Shown in pieces: positions 1-7,337 of a stretch of 64,000 nucleotides of DNA. Position numbers and translations under genes: made by a program. Source of the DNA: Bradyrhizobium arachidis (GTDB taxonomy: Bacteria > Pseudomonadota > Alphaproteobacteria > Rhizobiales > Xanthobacteraceae). The stretch is from positions 4,898,001 through 4,962,000 of the forward strand of contig NZ_CP030050.1 in assembly GCF_015291705.1 (NCBI RefSeq). The letters run 5' to 3'. How positions within the stretch are numbered: position 1 is the stretch's first letter; every line of letters begins with the position of its first letter. Under the pieces are notes generated by a model, which saw only the letters and a program-made list of their open reading frames with translations, was not told the DNA's origin and did not search any database.

Positions 1-247
1 CGGGATTGGCCTCGATGTGGATGTAATCGCTGAGCGGGCCGTGCGGGCCGTCGAAGAATTCGATGATGCAGAAGCCTTCGTCGATCGAGTTGAACAGCGT
101 CCGGTAACGCTCCTCGCTTTCCGCCAGCGCCGATTCCGCTGCGCGGCGCCCGGTCTGGTCGGCCATCCCGAGCGCCTTCAGGCGTACGTTTTCCTCCTCG
201 ATCGCCTTGAGACGGCGTCGAAGGTCTTCCAACTCGATCGCATCCAC
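1..247 (-). CDS. PAS-domain sensor protein, probably a histidine kinase (3' part outside window)
   Basis: The reading frame runs off the left edge. From the proposed GTG start it encodes a short charged coiled coil (ELEDLRRRLKAIEEEN) followed by a PAS domain beginning LAESEERYRTLFNSIDEGF. This opening is typical of PAS sensors, often HWE-type histidine kinases, but the kinase part is not visible. The frame is open upstream to a TAG at 305-307, with no ATG before residue 28. GTG at 247 or TTG at 232 keeps the coiled coil intact, so the start is uncertain. A perfect EcfG promoter lies about 95 bases upstream, so the protein may belong to the general stress response circuit. That role is inference; the PAS assignment is from sequence. 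Confidence 0.75.
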   Translation of the reverse strand, partial: MDAIELEDLRRRLKAIEEENVRLKALGMADQTGRRAAESALAESEERYRTLFNSIDEGFCIIEFFDGPHGPLSDYIHIEANP

Positions 248-340
248 GAGCGCGCGCGGGGTTGGCGTTTCCAGGAGCCGCTCCTTGACTCTGCCTACGG
301 TATGCTAGCGGGCGAACGCACCGCGGCAAGCCGCTGCCTC

Positions 341-365
341 AACGCAGTCCGAACCGGTGAGTTCC
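341..365 (-). promoter_or_regulatory. EcfG (general stress sigma factor) promoter for the PAS sensor gene
   Basis: On the minus strand GGAAC (365-361) is followed after exactly 16 bases by CGTT (344-341). This is the consensus -35/-10 pair of EcfG-type sigma factors in Rhizobiales. Expected transcription start is about ten bases downstream, leaving a leader of roughly 85 bases before the GTG at 247. Confidence 0.65.
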
Positions 366-382
366 CCGGGGGGCCGGATAGC

Positions 383-634
383 TCAGCGCTCGCCCTGATC
401 GCCGCCTTGCGCGCCGGACTTGTGTTGCGTTTGCGGCTGGGCGCGTTCGCCGGTCTCCTTGCAGGGCAGCGGCTCCCACGATCCATCCGGCGCCTGCTGA
501 TAGGCGCTGCACGATGACGACGAGGCCGATTTGTCCTCGCCTTTCTGGGCATCGGAATTCTTCGCCAGCGCCGGGGCAGTCAGCACGGAGCCGGCCACGA
601 GAGCTCCGGCGAAAACGAGATAGACAATCCGCAT
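383..634 (-). CDS. Small exported protein of unknown function
   Basis: The protein has 83 residues. The ATG at 634 has GGAGAA about seven bases upstream and gives a clear signal peptide (MRIVYLVFAGALVAGSVLTAP, then ALA as the cleavage box). The mature part is short, polar and low in complexity. It has a serine run followed by a cysteine, a second cysteine in LPCKETGE, and a Gln/Gly-rich tail. The two cysteines could form a disulfide in the periplasm. I do not recognise a family. The frame continues upstream of the chosen start, but that part does not resemble a leader and has no ribosome binding site. Confidence 0.7.
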   Translation of the reverse strand: MRIVYLVFAGALVAGSVLTAPALAKNSDAQKGEDKSASSSSCSAYQQAPDGSWEPLPCKETGERAQPQTQHKSGAQGGDQGER

Positions 635-731
635 GGGGTTCTCCTGTTCGAAGCAAGGCCTCATGCTGTCGATGATTGTGACGATTATTTGCCAGCGCGG
701 CGGTTCCGCCGCGCGATGCTTAACGGCGCCT

Positions 732-1862
732 TCATCGCCCGGCGGGTCCGATGGCAATCGCGTTGCGCCGAGCGCAGGCGCGCAGCCAGCCGATCACGCC
801 CGGCTGCACCGAGAACTCGTAATTGTCCTCGATCGTCTTGGCCTTCATCGCCAGGACCGAACCCGTCTCGATCGCTTCGGCCAACGCGGCCCCATGCTGC
901 GGGAACAGACCGATTTCGTCGGGGCCCTCGACCTGCGCGGAGAACGCCTCGAACGGCACATTGCCGATTCTCAGCGTCGCCTCGATGGCCTGACCTTCCG
1001 GCCGGTTGAGCTTGGAATCCTTCAGCATCATGGTCAGCCCCTTCGCGCGGCTGACGATCAGGAAGATGGCGAGACGGCGCTGCGGCGCGGGCGCGTCCGT
1101 GCCGATGAGATAGCGCCGGCGGATGAAGCAGGCGACGATCGCCCCGTCGCCGTTGCGTAGCTCGGATGCATCCCAGCCTTCGATCTTCTGCTTGTCCTCG
1201 ATCCCGGGCGGGCCAGCCGGCGTCGGCTGCATCACCGCGATCTTCGGCGAGCGCGGCCGCGGCGCCGGCATCTCCGGCGCGTTGGGATCGGTCGGCCTGT
1301 CGACCGCGATGTCGAAGGTCTTGCCGCATTGCTTCAGCCAGCTCAGTGCATCCGCCGGCAGATCGAGTGCGATCGGCCCGGAATCGACGCCGGCACCGTC
1401 CGAGCGCAACGTGACGTTCCGCGCCTTGCCGAGCGCCGCAAGCATGCCCTCGGCATCGCCCGGATGCAGCGCGAAGGCGTTGCCGACCGGGAAGCCGACC
1501 GCGGGGAAGCTGCGGCCGTCGATGACGATCTCGGCCTGGTCGTCCAGCACGTGTTCGCTCGGCATGCCGTCATCCATCAACATGATGGACAGGCCCGAGC
1601 CGCGGCTGATGTTGAGGGCGAAGGCGGTGTCGACCTTGCCGCCCGCCTTGCTGCGTTGCCTCGGCGCAATCAGCACGCATTGCCTCACCTTGCCGTCAGG
1701 GCCGACCTGGGGCAGGGCGCTCCATACCCCCTGCGGAAAGCGCACTTGCTTGCCGGCGACCGGATTGTCCGCCGTCGCGGCAAAAGCGGGCAGCGCCAAA
1801 TTGGCGGCGACGATCATCGCAAGCGCCGCCATCCGGCGCGTCCAAAGCATATCGGCAGGCAT
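732..1862 (-). CDS. Exported protein with two tandem IalB-like domains
   Basis: The protein has 376 residues with a signal peptide ending ALPAFAA. Start ATG 1862 has GAGG eight bases upstream. The mature protein consists of two related halves. Both have a Trp then a Cys near the beginning, a matching core (ISRGSGLSIMLMDD in the first, VSRAKGLTMMLKDS in the second), and a closing Trp-x-x-x-Cys motif (SWLKQCGK and GWLRACAR). A proline-rich linker (about residues 215-235) separates them. This resembles invasion-associated locus B proteins, where one domain is usual. The upstream gene 1949-2341 is on the same strand 86 bases away and also exported, so the two may be co-transcribed. Function is unknown; the family match is by pattern only. 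Confidence 0.75.
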   Translation of the reverse strand: MPADMLWTRRMAALAMIVAANLALPAFAATADNPVAGKQVRFPQGVWSALPQVGPDGKVRQCVLIAPRQRSKAGGKVDTAFALNISRGSGLSIMLMDDGMPSEHVLDDQAEIVIDGRSFPAVGFPVGNAFALHPGDAEGMLAALGKARNVTLRSDGAGVDSGPIALDLPADALSWLKQCGKTFDIAVDRPTDPNAPEMPAPRPRSPKIAVMQPTPAGPPGIEDKQKIEGWDASELRNGDGAIVACFIRRRYLIGTDAPAPQRRLAIFLIVSRAKGLTMMLKDSKLNRPEGQAIEATLRIGNVPFEAFSAQVEGPDEIGLFPQHGAALAEAIETGSVLAMKAKTIEDNYEFSVQPGVIGWLRACARRNAIAIGPAGR

Positions 1863-1948
1863 GGCCCCTCGCATTGTCCTCAGCTCGAAGCATTGGACTC
1901 GGAGGGGTGCGCCGAGGTTCACCGGCAAAGCCGGGCCGCCAAGGGCGG

Positions 1949-2341
1949 CTAGCCGCCCTTGCTGCGGATCAGGCCGGCGAGATTGGTCTTTTGCGCCTCG
2001 CACCAGCCGGGCATGCCGAGCCGGCGCTGATCCATGTCGGTTGCCTGCGTCGCCACCGCGACCTCGGCCATCAGATCGTCGTCCTGCTTCTCGCCCATCT
2101 TGCCGCCGGTGTGCATCCAGGCGATCGCCTTGCGCACCTTCTCGGTGGTGCCGTCGGGCAGCTGCATTTGCTGCGCCTTCTGCACGAGGTCCTGGTAGAC
2201 GAGATCCGTGCCCGGGCACTCGACCTTGGCGGCGAAGGCCTGCAGGACCATCGTCACATAGGTCGAACGGACCGGCGCATCGCCCGCCTGGGCCGGCGCG
2301 GCGATCAACAACAGGCCTGCGATCAGAAAACCGGTGCGCAT
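1949..2341 (-). CDS. Exported Rap1a/Tai-like hypothetical protein
   Basis: The protein has 130 residues. ATG 2341 is preceded by GAGGAGG about ten bases upstream and opens a signal peptide (MRTGFLIAGLLLIAAPAQA). The mature protein is helical in character with two cysteines (VECPG near residue 42, GWCEAQ near residue 116) that could form a disulfide. Size and the two-cysteine helical layout recall small periplasmic Rap1a/Tai-type proteins, but I cannot confirm this. It heads a likely two-gene unit with the duplicated-domain exported protein 86 bases downstream. Confidence 0.7.
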   Translation of the reverse strand: MRTGFLIAGLLLIAAPAQAGDAPVRSTYVTMVLQAFAAKVECPGTDLVYQDLVQKAQQMQLPDGTTEKVRKAIAWMHTGGKMGEKQDDDLMAEVAVATQATDMDQRRLGMPGWCEAQKTNLAGLIRSKGG

Positions 2342-2472
2342 TCTTGGGGTACCTCCTCGTTTTTTTGGGAGGCTAGCGTCCGGCGCGCCGCTCCGCAATG
2401 GTGCCGGGGCGCAATTGTGGCGCCTCGATGCGGTGCGCTATCGTAGCGGATATCCCGGCCACGGAGAGCGAC

Positions 2473-3258
2473 ATGAGCCTGTTCAGCACGCCGTTCGATC
2501 CCGCTCACGACACCGCGCTCGTCACCGGCGCCGGTAACGGCATCGGCCGCGCGATCGCGCTGGGCCTGGTCGGCGAGGGCGTCCGGACCATGTTCGCCGA
2601 CGTGAGCGCGGAGCGGGTGACTGCCGCGATCGGCGCGAGCAAGACGCCTGAGCTGGCGGTGCCGTGGGTCGGCGATCTCGCCAAGCTCGAGGCTTGCGAC
2701 GAGCTGCTGGCCTCGGCACATGCGGTGCTGGGCGACGTCACGCATTTCGTGCACAGCGCCTCGCCGCCGCGGCGCGAGGCCGATCACGCGCTCGCTGTCG
2801 ACCGCAGGACCTGGCAGGAGATGCATGCCGTCAATCTCGACGCCGGCTTTCATCTGGCGCGCGGAATCGCAACACGACTGATCGCGGCGAAGCGGCCTGG
2901 CTCGTTCCTGTTCCTCACCTCGCTGCATGCGGGCACGCCGCGCAACCTGCCGCATTATTCGACGGCGAAGGCGGGGATGGCGATGCTGGTGAAGGAGCTC
3001 GCGAAGACCTTTGGTCGTCGCAATATCCGCGTCAACGCGCTGGTGCCCGGTGCGATCGCGGCAGGTGGATTCGTTGCCGATGCCTCGCTGGCGAAACACA
3101 TTCCGCTCGGGCGCCTCGGCGAAGCAAACGACCTCGTGCCGATGGCGCTCGCGGTGCTGTCGAACAAGCTGTCGGCTTATGTCACCGGCGCAGCGTTCGT
3201 CGTCGACGGTGGATTGTCGCTGACGAACTGGTTCGAAGCGCCGGTGCTTGAAGATTAG
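2473..3258 (+). CDS. SDR family NAD(P)-dependent oxidoreductase
   Basis: The protein has 261 residues, the normal size for a classical short-chain dehydrogenase. It shows the cofactor loop TGAGNGIG (18-25), the catalytic YxxxK as YSTAK (Y162), NIRVNALVPG after it, and a C-terminal VVDGG. The start ATG 2473 follows GGAGAGCG. The motif usually NAG is HSAS here, which is tolerated in the family. The substrate cannot be told. The stop codon overlaps that of the convergent DUF6894 gene by sharing TTAG. Confidence 0.9.
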   Translation: MSLFSTPFDPAHDTALVTGAGNGIGRAIALGLVGEGVRTMFADVSAERVTAAIGASKTPELAVPWVGDLAKLEACDELLASAHAVLGDVTHFVHSASPPRREADHALAVDRRTWQEMHAVNLDAGFHLARGIATRLIAAKRPGSFLFLTSLHAGTPRNLPHYSTAKAGMAMLVKELAKTFGRRNIRVNALVPGAIAAGGFVADASLAKHIPLGRLGEANDLVPMALAVLSNKLSAYVTGAAFVVDGGLSLTNWFEAPVLED

Positions 3259-3485
3259 CGCTGCCAGGCCGGCACAGGATCGAGCGGCGTGCGATAGACC
3301 TCTTTGTGATCGCGATCGGTGACGCGCACCGCGCAGCCCTTCTGCTGCAGCTCCGGCTTCACCTGCGACAGCTCGCATGCGAGCTGAACGGCGCGATCCG
3401 AAGCGACCTCGATGTCTTCGAGGATGATTCCGCCCTGGTTCTTGAACTCTTCACCAACCACGAGATCGAAGGAGTAGTATGGCAT
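3255..3485 (-). CDS. DUF6894-family small protein
   Basis: The protein has 76 residues. ATG 3485 has GGAGA six bases upstream. It starts MPYYSFDLVVG, has a central acidic stretch with EDIEVASDRAVQLACEL, and ends in VRVTDRDHKEVYRTPLDP. This is the layout of DUF6894 proteins, which are abundant in Bradyrhizobium and of unknown function: a short beta-rich start, a helix with conserved Ala/Leu, then a V-x-V-x-D-x-x-G/K strand. It is convergent with the SDR gene and overlaps its stop. Confidence 0.8.
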   Translation of the reverse strand: MPYYSFDLVVGEEFKNQGGIILEDIEVASDRAVQLACELSQVKPELQQKGCAVRVTDRDHKEVYRTPLDPVPAWQR

Positions 3486-3898
3486 CCGAATTCTCCGGTG
3501 TGACGACCCAAATTCCCAAACGAAGCCTTCGACGGAAGTCTTCAAAACATGCTGGATCGTACCACTGAGTCGATATCTATCGGATGAACAAGCCGCACAA
3601 TCTCTGTGCCTAAGGCGCAGAAATGATGAGCAATGAACGGTGACGTTAAGATTTTATTAAACATGTCCACGCGATCATGAGGCATGGAATTGCAGCAGAA
3701 CCGGGCTCCGGGAACCGGCAGCTGCAAGAGAAGGCCGGCGGCATAGATCCCGACGGCCTTTTCTCTTGAAGCTTTCGTCGCGCAAACTTGCTTCACGAAA
3801 GCTTCCTTGGCGAAGACGAGTCAGCATCGCTTCCCGTAATCACCCGGACTCAACGCATCATCTCGACTCGGACAGCGTGTAGCGACGCTGGTGTTCGT
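3486..3898. other. Intergenic region with two abutting hairpins
   Basis: I see no convincing gene. Two hairpins lie side by side. The first has arms 3725-3737 and 3754-3768 (CAAGAGAAGGCCG against CGGCCTTTTCTCTTG). The second has arms 3768-3778 and 3795-3805 (GAAGCTTTCGT against ACGAAAGCTTC, a perfect 11-base stem). The first may serve as a terminator for either strand. An open minus-strand frame of 84 codons (3542-3796) crosses both hairpins and has no ribosome binding site, so it is not annotated. Confidence 0.5.
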
Positions 3899-4912
3899 CT
3901 AGTGCACCGGCATCGGCGGACGCACGACAGGTCCGTCGTCATCGGCAACAGCCTGCGTCGTCGTCACGGGCGCGACCGGCGGCGGTGCTGCGGCTGCCTG
4001 TGATGGCGGCGGCGGTGGCGCGAGCGGCGCGGGCGAGTAGGCCGGCATGTAGGTGTGTGACACGGCCGGCTTCGGTTTGCGAACTGGCGGCGGTGCGGGT
4101 CGCGGCTGAATCGCTGACACGCGTGCGCGCGGATCGACCGGCTTGGCCTCGGCTACGGGCTTCGGCACGGGCGGCTTGGTCATCTCACGGGCCAGCTGCT
4201 CCTGGCCGGCCTTCAGCTCGGCGATCGTCGTCTTGAGCTGCTCGATCTGCTGCGCCATCGCGGCCATGTCGCGCGTCATCGACTCCATCGATTGGGTGGC
4301 ATCGGGCGGCGCTGCTGCGGTGGCGGTGGCAGGCTGAGGTGGCGAGGCCGGTTGATCGGCGATTTGATCGGTCGCCGCAGGCGGGGCCTCAGCTGCCGCG
4401 GGCGGGGCGGCCTGTGCAGCGGCGACCGGCGCCGTCTGCGGTGTCGCAGGCAGCAGCTGCGATGTCAGCGAGGCCAATGCCGGTGTCCATTGCGCGAGCA
4501 TCTGTCTTGCGGTGTCGCCATGCTGCTCCCAGGCGATCGCGGCCGCCGCGCTGCCGCCCGCAAACAGAAATGCGACAGATGCGCCGCGCAGCCACGTGCT
4601 GACCGCGGATCGCTTCCGCCGGCCGCGACCATCGCTGGCCTCGACGCGCACCGCGCTGTCGACCGATGGAGCCGCGGCTTGTGCGCCGTAGACGATGCTG
4701 ATGTTTTGCTCCGGCGCGAACTTCGGCTCCGGGCGGAGCGCGATATCGGGCGCCAGCGTCGGAGAAACGCTGATGGGGCGCGAAGCCTGCACCATATCCG
4801 GCGAGATCTGAATATCCGGCGAGATCTGAACCGCGTCGTGCGGATCGTTGTCCTTGATCGTGTCCTTCACGATCTCATCGACGATTTGCTTGCTGTTCAG
4901 CGTCGCGAGCAT
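3899..4912 (-). CDS. Single-pass membrane protein with coiled coil and proline-rich tail
   Basis: The protein has 337 residues. ATG 4912 is chosen because AAGGAG stands seven bases upstream and the upstream frame looks non-coding. The order is: an acidic N-terminal region with a tandem ISPD repeat; a basic stretch GRGRRKRSAVSTW; one membrane segment (about residues 118-137); an Ala/Pro-rich linker; a coiled coil (SMTRDMAAMAQQIEQLKTTI and following); and a Pro-rich C-terminus. Function is unknown. The gene 26092-27180 encodes a protein of the same architecture, so the two are probably paralogs. The topology suggests a cytoplasmic N-terminus and a periplasmic coiled coil. Confidence 0.8.
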   Translation of the reverse strand: MLATLNSKQIVDEIVKDTIKDNDPHDAVQISPDIQISPDMVQASRPISVSPTLAPDIALRPEPKFAPEQNISIVYGAQAAAPSVDSAVRVEASDGRGRRKRSAVSTWLRGASVAFLFAGGSAAAAIAWEQHGDTARQMLAQWTPALASLTSQLLPATPQTAPVAAAQAAPPAAAEAPPAATDQIADQPASPPQPATATAAAPPDATQSMESMTRDMAAMAQQIEQLKTTIAELKAGQEQLAREMTKPPVPKPVAEAKPVDPRARVSAIQPRPAPPPVRKPKPAVSHTYMPAYSPAPLAPPPPPSQAAAAPPPVAPVTTTQAVADDDGPVVRPPMPVH

Positions 4913-5189
4913 CGCAGCTCCTTTGAAGCGCTCTTGGTCCGCATTGGCGCGAGCCGATTCGTTGAGGTGAGCCCATTCCCAAGTCCCATGACGCACGAGT
5001 CCAGCCGGGTTTGACCAAAGCAAGGCGAGGGGGTGGAGATCATGCGGCGCTCTTCCGCCGTTTGTGGTGATGGAACCCGCTCGATTGAACACGGGCAATT
5101 GTTCCCGGTCTGCCTTGTTTTCAGCACGATTTGGGCAGCATCTAGGGTTGCTGGGGGCGCTGCTGCTATCTGCTATCGGGGGGCCGGTG

Positions 5190-5843
5190 GTGCCAAAATC
5201 TCTGATTATTCCGTTTGTGGTTGCCTTGCTGCCGCTCGGCGGCTGCATGCAGGCAACGTTGTCGCCGTCGACCGACGCAAGCATGACGCCGCGCGACAGG
5301 CAGTTGCTCGCACATACGCCTTACGCCCAGGCGAGCGTGCCTGAGCAATATCTGCGTCACGTCGTCGATTATCCGCGCAAGGAGCAGCCGGGCACGATCC
5401 TGGTCGATACCGACGCGCGCTATCTCTATTACGTGCTGCCCGACGGCAAGGCGATCCGCTACGGCGTCGCGGTCGGCGAGGAAGCCATGGCCTTCTCCGG
5501 CGTCGCGCGCGTCGGGCGTCTGGCGGAATGGCCGGACTGGGTCCCGACCGCAGAGATCCAGGCGCGCCTCGGGCCGTATCCGGCGCGCGTTCGCGGCGGG
5601 CCCGCCAATCCGCTGGGCGCGCGCGGCATCTATCTCTATGCCGGCAACAAGGACACGCTCTATCGCATCCACGGCACCAACCAGCCCGAATATATCGGGC
5701 AGGCGATCTCGTCCGGCTGCATCCGGATGCGCAATGAGGACGTGATCGATCTCTACGACCGCGTGAAGCTCAATTCGACCGTGGTGGTGCTGCCGCCCGG
5801 GCAGAACGCGCGCGTCCAGGCGGGGCCCAGCTGGCGCGGGTAA
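5190..5843 (+). CDS. L,D-transpeptidase (YkuD domain), probable lipoprotein
   Basis: The enzyme cross-links or anchors peptidoglycan through a catalytic cysteine. The YkuD signature is complete: HGTN at residue 161, then SSGCIRM with Cys177. The proposed GTG start at 5190, preceded by a G-rich run, gives a signal sequence ending LLPLGGC, a lipobox with Cys19, and a protein of 217 residues. An in-frame ATG at 5064 would add 42 residues that do not look like a leader. The mature N-terminal part is short, followed by the transpeptidase domain from about residue 65. The gene diverges from the membrane protein 3899-4912. Confidence 0.88.
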   Translation: MPKSLIIPFVVALLPLGGCMQATLSPSTDASMTPRDRQLLAHTPYAQASVPEQYLRHVVDYPRKEQPGTILVDTDARYLYYVLPDGKAIRYGVAVGEEAMAFSGVARVGRLAEWPDWVPTAEIQARLGPYPARVRGGPANPLGARGIYLYAGNKDTLYRIHGTNQPEYIGQAISSGCIRMRNEDVIDLYDRVKLNSTVVVLPPGQNARVQAGPSWRG

Positions 5844-5989
5844 GGCGCGGGATTCTGCGCGTGGCGGTCGCGGCGCTCACTCAAGCGTGAAGGCGGGCGC
5901 GATCGGCGCTTCGTCGAGAGTGAAATGCTTCACAGCGGTTTTGCTGCGGTTGCGCTATGCCTCCATGGCTCGTTGCCATTGGAGGCATC

Positions 5990-6187
5990 ATGCAGAAATT
6001 TTTTTATCCATTGAATGAGACTGACCGCCGCGTCGTCCGCAAGTGGCGGATCGTGACACTCGGCTTTTACGGATCGCTCCTGGCCGGCATGGCGCTCTAT
6101 GTGGTGATGCATTGGAATGCGGAGGTCAATTACGCCTCGGTCGATTCCAGCGCGCACGCGAAAGTCGTCAGCACGCGGGCACGCTGA
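5990..6187 (+). CDS. Small single-pass membrane protein
   Basis: The protein has 65 residues. ATG 5990 has a strong GGAGG five bases upstream. It begins MQKFFYPLNETDRRVVRKW, then one hydrophobic segment (about residues 22-41, ending ALYVVMHW), then a short polar tail. A positive-inside reading puts the N-terminus in the cytoplasm. I do not recognise the family. It stands alone between the transpeptidase and the convergent exported protein. Confidence 0.7.
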   Translation: MQKFFYPLNETDRRVVRKWRIVTLGFYGSLLAGMALYVVMHWNAEVNYASVDSSAHAKVVSTRAR

Positions 6188-6205
6188 CCTCTCTGCCACC
6201 GTGCC

Positions 6206-6637
6206 TTATTCGTCGGGTCGCGCGATGCGCCATTGCAGCGTCGTGGCGTTGCCATTGGCATCGCCCGGCGCCTTGTCGGCGGGTGACGTGTACAGCGGGC
6301 GGTAGCGGTAGGCCCACATCTTGCTGCCGTCGTTGCGGCTGATCACGGTGAAGTCGCCGACGGCCTTGGCGTCGGCCGTCGCCGACAGCGGCACCCAGCT
6401 CTCGGTGCACTTGCCGTTGCAGTTCGAGGTCTTCCCGGTGGTGTCGCGCTCGTAATAATAGAGCGTCATGCCCTTGAGATCGACCAGCTTGGGACCCTGC
6501 TTGGTCAGGACCACCTTCGCCGGTGCGCTCGTCGCCTCGGGCTTCGGCGGAGGAGGGGCATCGCCGCCATGGCCGTTCGCGAGCGCAGGAACGGTCGAGA
6601 GCGCGACCGTCGCGGCAAAAATGACCAATCTGCGCAT
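6206..6637 (-). CDS. Exported protein with secreted-repeat (PF03640-like) motif
   Basis: The protein has 143 residues with a signal peptide MRRLVIFAATVALSTVPALA. Start ATG 6637 has GGAGCTTGGA upstream. The mature part contains the hallmark of the secreted repeat of unknown function: GMTLYYYERD followed by a C-x(3)-C pair (CNGKC) and W-x-P-L. A second half repeat contains GSKMWAYRYRPLY and Trp again. Proteins of this type are found in periplasm or as lipoproteins. No lipobox is present here. A possible EcfG promoter lies about 55 bases upstream, which would fit a stress-induced envelope protein. Confidence 0.82.
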   Translation of the reverse strand: MRRLVIFAATVALSTVPALANGHGGDAPPPPKPEATSAPAKVVLTKQGPKLVDLKGMTLYYYERDTTGKTSNCNGKCTESWVPLSATADAKAVGDFTVISRNDGSKMWAYRYRPLYTSPADKAPGDANGNATTLQWRIARPDE

Positions 6638-6689
6638 TCCAAGCTCCAAACCGGCAAAGTTAATCGCGCGTTAAGCGCCGAATGTTTCC

Positions 6690-6715
6690 GACGGTAGCAG
6701 CCGAAGGTTAGTTCC
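6690..6715 (-). promoter_or_regulatory. Possible EcfG promoter (one mismatch)
   Basis: On the minus strand GGAAC (6715-6711) is followed after 17 bases by CGTC (6693-6690), one base from the CGTT consensus. It sits upstream of the exported PF03640-like gene. It is weaker evidence than the two exact matches at 9367 and 57409. Confidence 0.3.
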
Positions 6716-6769
6716 AGGTTTCGCAGGCCTGCGGCAATTACGGACAAAACTGCGGGACCAAATCCCGGA

Positions 6770-7234
6770 CTACACTTGCACCTCGCGCAGCGGGGCGCGG
6801 CTGAGCTCGTTGCCGGCGGCAATGGCCTTGCGCAGCAGCCGCATCAGCTCATCGCCTTCCTTCGCGGTGAGGCCGCGCAGCATGATGCGCTGGGCGGACT
6901 CGACCGCCGGCGTGATCTTGCGCAGCGTGCGCCGCCCCTCGTCGGTGATCTGGAGCTCGCGGGCGCGGCGGTCGCGCGGACTGGCGCGGCGCTCGGTAAG
7001 ACCCTTCTGGACCAGGCGATCGATCACGCCGGTAATGGTGGTGCGGTCATAGGCGATGAGGCCGGCGAGCGTCACCTGGTCGAGCCCCGGATTGGCCTTG
7101 ATGGTCGCGAGCGCGGCGTATTGCACCGGCGTGAGGTCGAAGCCGGCATCGCCGACCTCCGCCAGGAATACCGCCACCGCGATCTGCTGGAACCGGCGCG
7201 CCAGATGCCCGGGCATGTCGCTAGGATCGCTCAC
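6770..7234 (-). CDS. MarR-family transcriptional regulator
   Basis: The protein has 154 residues. The GTG start at 7234 has AAGGAG nine bases upstream. The winged-helix region is clear: TPVQYAALATI, the recognition helix TLAGLIAYDRTTITGVIDRL, then the wing GLTERRASPRDRRARELQIT. MarR proteins bind small phenolic ligands and usually repress a neighbouring gene. This one is divergent from the aromatic monooxygenase at 7338, with a 39-base repeat region between them. The natural ligand is probably the substrate of that enzyme; this is inference from context. Confidence 0.93.
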   Translation of the reverse strand: MSDPSDMPGHLARRFQQIAVAVFLAEVGDAGFDLTPVQYAALATIKANPGLDQVTLAGLIAYDRTTITGVIDRLVQKGLTERRASPRDRRARELQITDEGRRTLRKITPAVESAQRIMLRGLTAKEGDELMRLLRKAIAAGNELSRAPLREVQV

Positions 7235-7267
7235 CGAATTCTCCTTGAGAGCAGGGAGGGGCGTGAT

Positions 7268-7306
7268 TATTGACAAGTATACTGATAGTCAGCATACTGA
7301 TCAATA
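7268..7306. promoter_or_regulatory. Probable MarR operator and divergent promoter region
   Basis: The AT-rich gap between the MarR gene and the monooxygenase holds a direct repeat ATACTGAT (7279-7286 and 7294-7301, 15 bases apart), a palindrome AGTATACT (7276-7283), and flanking inverted arms TATTGA/TCAATA (7268-7273, 7301-7306). The composition is far lower in GC than its surroundings. Its place between the two start codons suits control of both genes. Confidence 0.6.
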
Positions 7307-7337
7307 TCCAAACAGAACGTTTCCGGGAGAGGTGCTC

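Noticed and set aside
3542..3796. 84-codon minus-strand frame
   Set aside because: It crosses two hairpins and has no ribosome binding site or family resemblance.
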